Assembly (NCBI GenBank): GCA_003454415.1 | Contig: DMKG01000078.1 | Location: 1 to 6,967 of the forward strand | DNA: 6,967 nt | Direction: 5' to 3' | Origin: Alphaproteobacteria bacterium | GTDB taxonomy: Bacteria; Pseudomonadota; Alphaproteobacteria; UBA11222 | Shown here: piece after piece, positions 6,308 to 6,967 of the stretch | Position numbering within the stretch: the first letter of the stretch is position 1 | Layout of the letters: each line of letters opens with the position of its first letter | The notes under the pieces: model-generated | Seen by the model: the letters and a program-made list of their open reading frames with translations, nothing else | What the model was told of the DNA's origin: nothing | The model's database searches: none | Position numbers and translations under genes: made by a program

Positions 6308-6684
6308 GTGGAGATGCATCACCCGCCTATCTGCGGTTTGCTGGCGCGCCGTCTTCAGGGACGCCCTTGTGCCGGCTTGGGGAATTGCCCCCGGACGGGG
6401 CAAAGGGCTTCACCTTTGGCGAGGACGTGAACCGTTTCGAGATGTTCGTGATCTGGCGCGAGGGGGAATTGCGGGGTTACGTCAACGACTGTCCCCATGC
6501 GCACACCACGCTGGACTATCTTCCGGACCGTTTCTTCAGCCTGGACAAGTCGCATCTCTTATGCGGCACGCACGGGGCGCTGTTCCAGGTCGGGAACGGG
6601 CTCTGCGTGGCGGGGCCCTGCAAGGGCAAAAGACTGACGCCTGTCCCGGTTCGCCTTGACGGAGATATGATCCGCATCGGCTGA
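6304..6684 (+). CDS. Small soluble Rieske [2Fe-2S] protein
   Basis: The 126-residue protein is a single Rieske domain, with no signal peptide or membrane segment, so probably a cytoplasmic ferredoxin-like electron carrier or an oxygenase ferredoxin component. The cluster ligands are C63-P-H65 and C87-G-T-H90 (in NDCPHAH and LLCGTHGALF). The C-terminal part GLCVAGPCKGKRLTPVPV (99-116), with GPC followed by a P-V strand, is usual for Rieske ferredoxins. Twenty-one residues separate H65 from C87, longer than the roughly 15-17 of most Rieske ferredoxins. Additional cysteines are C23, C101 and C106. The ATG at 6304 has GAGGA about 10 bases upstream. The gene follows copB after 35 bases in the same direction and may be in the copper operon. 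No oxygenase or reductase partner is in view, so the redox partner is unknown. Confidence 0.88.
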   Translation: MSGDASPAYLRFAGAPSSGTPLCRLGELPPDGAKGFTFGEDVNRFEMFVIWREGELRGYVNDCPHAHTTLDYLPDRFFSLDKSHLLCGTHGALFQVGNGLCVAGPCKGKRLTPVPVRLDGDMIRIG

Positions 6685-6717
6685 TTCACGCGGCCATTTT
6701 CCGCACGGCTTCGTGAA
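6685..6717 (+). terminator. Possible weak hairpin after the Rieske gene
   Basis: TTCACG (6685-6690) can pair with CGTGAA (6712-6717), and CGG (6691-6693) with CCG (6701-6703), leaving a bulge on the right arm. It starts just after the Rieske TGA. No T-run follows, so it is a poor intrinsic terminator, and it overlaps the Pho-box-like element. Confidence 0.25.
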
Positions 6718-6741
6718 ACTGTAATATTGCCTCTGTATAAG
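6708..6741 (+). promoter_or_regulatory. Pho-box-like element and -10 upstream of the PhoX-like gene
   Basis: Two 7-base half-sites 11 bases apart, GCTTCGT (6708-6714) and CTGTAAT (6719-6725), resemble a PhoB site (CTGTCAT-N4-CTGTCAT). The right half matches six of seven bases and the left only three of seven. TATAAG at 6736-6741 is a good -10 and lies 10 bases after the second half-site, the spacing expected when a Pho box replaces the -35. The reading gains weight from the phosphatase-like gene downstream but rests on one good half-site. Confidence 0.4.
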
Positions 6742-6754
6742 GCCCTATCAATAA

Positions 6755-6761
6755 AGGGAGG
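6755..6761 (+). promoter_or_regulatory. Strong ribosome binding site of the PhoX-like gene
   Basis: AGGGAGG is followed by a 6-base spacer and the ATG at 6768. It is the clearest Shine-Dalgarno sequence in the window and fixes the start of the partial gene. Confidence 0.8.
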
Positions 6762-6767
6762 CCGCCG

Positions 6768-6967
6768 ATGGAAGACAACAACAAAACAAATAACAAGACA
6801 ACAGACATAGGAATGCTGATTGCGCAACGGCTGACCCGCCGCACGGTGATTGGCGGCATGGCCACGGCCACCGCCTTCGCCGGTTTCGGCGCAGCCCCCT
6901 GGTGCGGCGCAAGGGCGCCGGGCGACTCCAGCCTTGCCTTTGAGGAACCGCCCCATGACCTGGATGC
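6768..6967 (+). CDS. phoX: N-terminus of a Tat-exported PhoX-family (DUF839) phosphatase, partial
   Basis: The reading frame stays open to the window edge and gives 66 complete codons. The N-terminus is polar and Asn/Lys/Thr-rich (residues 2-13), then reads IGMLIAQRLTRRTVIGG. TRRTVIGG (23-30, arginines 24 and 25) is a twin-arginine motif, followed by a hydrophobic Ala/Gly/Thr stretch (29-43), so export folded through Tat is expected. The arrangement, with SSLAFEEPPHDLD shortly after the signal (54-66), closely resembles the start of bacterial PhoX-type proteins (calcium- and iron-dependent alkaline phosphatases that release phosphate from organic esters in the periplasm). The catalytic domain is outside the window, so the family call rests on the N-terminal pattern alone. 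Another Tat substrate is possible. The ATG has a strong ribosome binding site, and a Pho-box-like promoter precedes it. Confidence 0.68.
   Translation, partial: MEDNNKTNNKTTDIGMLIAQRLTRRTVIGGMATATAFAGFGAAPWCGARAPGDSSLAFEEPPHDLD

Noticed and set aside
6719..6739. CTGTAAT and CTGTATA as a direct-repeat Pho box
   Set aside because: They are 14 bases apart rather than 11, and the second overlaps the -10; the upstream half-site fits the geometry better.
1..6967. CRISPR arrays, tRNA or rRNA genes, insertion sequences, attachment sites
   Set aside because: No regular spaced repeats, cloverleaf or CCA-type ends, transposase motifs or flanking inverted repeats were seen. Coding regions are continuous and intact.

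Overview
This 6,967-base window is GC-rich, densely coded chromosomal DNA. The CopA/CopB pair, the purE-purK and pyrE proteins and the PhoX-like N-terminus all look alphaproteobacterial. That assignment is inferred from protein style only, and I cannot name an order or genus. I see no rRNA, tRNA, CRISPR array, insertion sequence or phage gene, and no gap between genes exceeds about 150 bases.

Layout, left to right. (1) Bases 25-1342, plus strand: a CcdA-type membrane thiol-disulfide transporter (cytochrome c maturation) followed 4 bases later by pyrE (pyrimidine synthesis). (2) Bases 1339-2918, minus strand: purE-purK, the two-enzyme route that carboxylates AIR in purine synthesis. The genes overlap by ATGA, and purK shares a TTAA double stop with the convergent pyrE. 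(3) Bases 2919-3061: a divergent intergenic region with small hairpins. (4) Bases 3062-3772, plus: a soluble GGDEF diguanylate cyclase with a coiled coil and an intact product-inhibition site. (5) Bases 3839-6268, plus: copA (periplasmic multicopper oxidase with a Met/His-rich segment) and copB (outer-membrane copper resistance protein), 3 bases apart. (6) Bases 6304-6684, plus: a small Rieske [2Fe-2S] protein. (7) Base 6768 to the window end, plus: the first 66 codons of a Tat-exported protein that looks like a PhoX-family (DUF839) phosphatase. It has a strong ribosome binding site and a weak Pho-box-like element placed correctly ahead of a -10.

Functionally the left half is nucleotide-synthesis housekeeping (pyrE, purE, purK) plus ccdA. 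The right half is envelope metal and redox biology: CopA oxidises and binds copper in the periplasm and CopB acts at the outer membrane. The Rieske protein may share their transcript, and the PhoX-like gene probably has its own phosphate-responsive promoter. I found no clear evidence of an undescribed system. The points most worth checking are the Sec-type rather than Tat-type signal of CopA, the Rieske gene behind copAB, the Pho-box-like element, and the dyads in front of copA.
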